64,000 nucleotides of DNA, taken from positions 8,017,060-8,081,059 of the forward strand of contig OZ038434.1 in NCBI GenBank assembly GCA_964036275.1, written 5' to 3'. The notes beneath the pieces were generated by a model. That model did not search any database. It was given only the letters and a program-made list of their open reading frames with translations, and was not told the origin of the DNA. Numbering within the stretch: position 1 is the stretch's first letter; every line of letters begins with the position of its first letter. The position numbers and the translations under genes are program-made. Shown in pieces: positions 63,440 to 64,000 of the stretch. The stretch comes from Litoditis marina. Lineage: Eukaryota; Nematoda; Chromadorea; Rhabditida; Rhabditidae.

Positions 63440-63770
63440 TTGTAGTTTGATCTCGATACATGCTAACCATCACGATTTTCCACCGAAAACCAACGGGATC
63501 AAACTATAAACACAAATAGGGCAGCATGTACCCAAATTACCAAACTACCCGAAACAACTAGACTCGTCGCTAACGGAAATGCGGGAGGAGACTGTATCAC
63601 AATTTTCACACGTGTACGGACACGTGTATTCGATTCCTAAGCTATTCAGTTACGAACTTTTGTAGGGTAATGGTTAGCGGGTTAGCGCCAAGAATCATTT
63701 GCTCGCAGGTTCGATTTCGTGCGAGAGACAAAAGTTTTAATTTCGTGCATGAAAACATAATTGTGACTGG
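63440..63770 (+). mobile_element. tRNA-derived SINE copy 4 with an upstream GTAGTTTGATC block
   Basis: The upstream block at 63440-63530 begins TTGTAGTTTGATCTCGATAC and ends CAAACTATAAACACA. The SINE head contains GTCGCTAACGGAAATGCG and GTGTACGGACACGTGTATTCG. The A box is degenerate (TAGGGTAATGG, 63663-63673), the B box is GGTTCGATTTC (63708-63718), and the tail is GAGAGACAAAAG. It is the most diverged of the four copies. Confidence 0.62.
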
Positions 63771-64000
63771 GTGAATAGAAATATAATTGCTCTCACTATC
63801 AAATCCTATCTATCGAATCTATCACTGTGTTAAGGTTCTATTTACTCTCAAAACATTTCAGCTAGAAGTTGTTAAATTTCTCTGAAAACGAGAAAAGTTG
63901 CAATTGAAAAATTGATTTCGCACCGTCTGATCCCCCTCATTGTCTGGTTTGTGACATAACCGAAATACAACAAATAATCCCAGCAAAACAAAAACATTCG
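63771..64000. other. Window end, no feature
   Basis: AT-rich sequence without a recognisable gene or repeat. Confidence 0.4.

Noticed and set aside
1..64000. Bacterial-type features (operons, CRISPR arrays, phage genes)
   Set aside because: All recognisable genes are intron-rich animal genes; no spaced direct-repeat arrays or prokaryotic signals were seen.

Overview
The window is AT-rich nuclear DNA from a nematode. The evidence is a ground-like domain secreted protein (a nematode-restricted family), TTTCAG-type splice acceptors with many small phased introns, a nematode-type receptor guanylate cyclase, and start codons lying directly behind splice-acceptor sequences, as expected for spliced-leader trans-splicing. 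The species cannot be named from sequence alone. I built gene models by hand from splice signals, reading-phase continuity and protein similarity recalled from families. All coordinates come from counting, so errors of a base or so are possible.

Layout. (1) 1-5868, plus: the last 11 coding exons of RIM (unc-10), the presynaptic active-zone scaffold, ending in its C-terminal C2 domain. (2) About 5.9-20.6 kb: a repeat-rich stretch. It holds tRNA-derived SINE copies, two foldback elements, a 25-bp minisatellite and a 5'-truncated non-LTR retrotransposon. It also holds an unrecognised split gene or pseudogene on the minus strand (8175-12046) and a few exon-like pieces on the plus strand. (3) 20638-23963, plus: a nine-exon type II membrane protein of the nucleotide-diphospho-sugar transferase family. 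(4) 25079-27540, plus: a six-exon secreted ground-like protein with a Pro/Thr-rich linker. (5) 27924-39350, minus: a 29-exon receptor guanylate cyclase. The model predicts 1167 residues, with kinase-homology and cyclase domains carrying unusual substitutions. A tRNA-Leu(AAG) gene lies in one of its introns. (6) 41045-62929, minus: a TSC22-domain gene (tsct-1/bunched family). A nine-exon long form (290 residues) carries both conserved long-isoform motifs, a 99-residue short form starts at an internal exon, and a further alternative first exon is possible. Its long introns contain large GA/CT microsatellites. (7) 62.9-64 kb: upstream flank with a triplicated repeat, an AT microsatellite and another SINE.

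RIM acts in neurotransmitter release, receptor cyclases commonly act in nematode sensory neurons, ground-like proteins are secreted hedgehog-related factors, and TSC22 proteins are leucine-zipper regulators. Nothing shows that these genes form a pathway or operon; they appear to be independently transcribed neighbours. The ground-like and cyclase genes converge tail to tail 383 bases apart.
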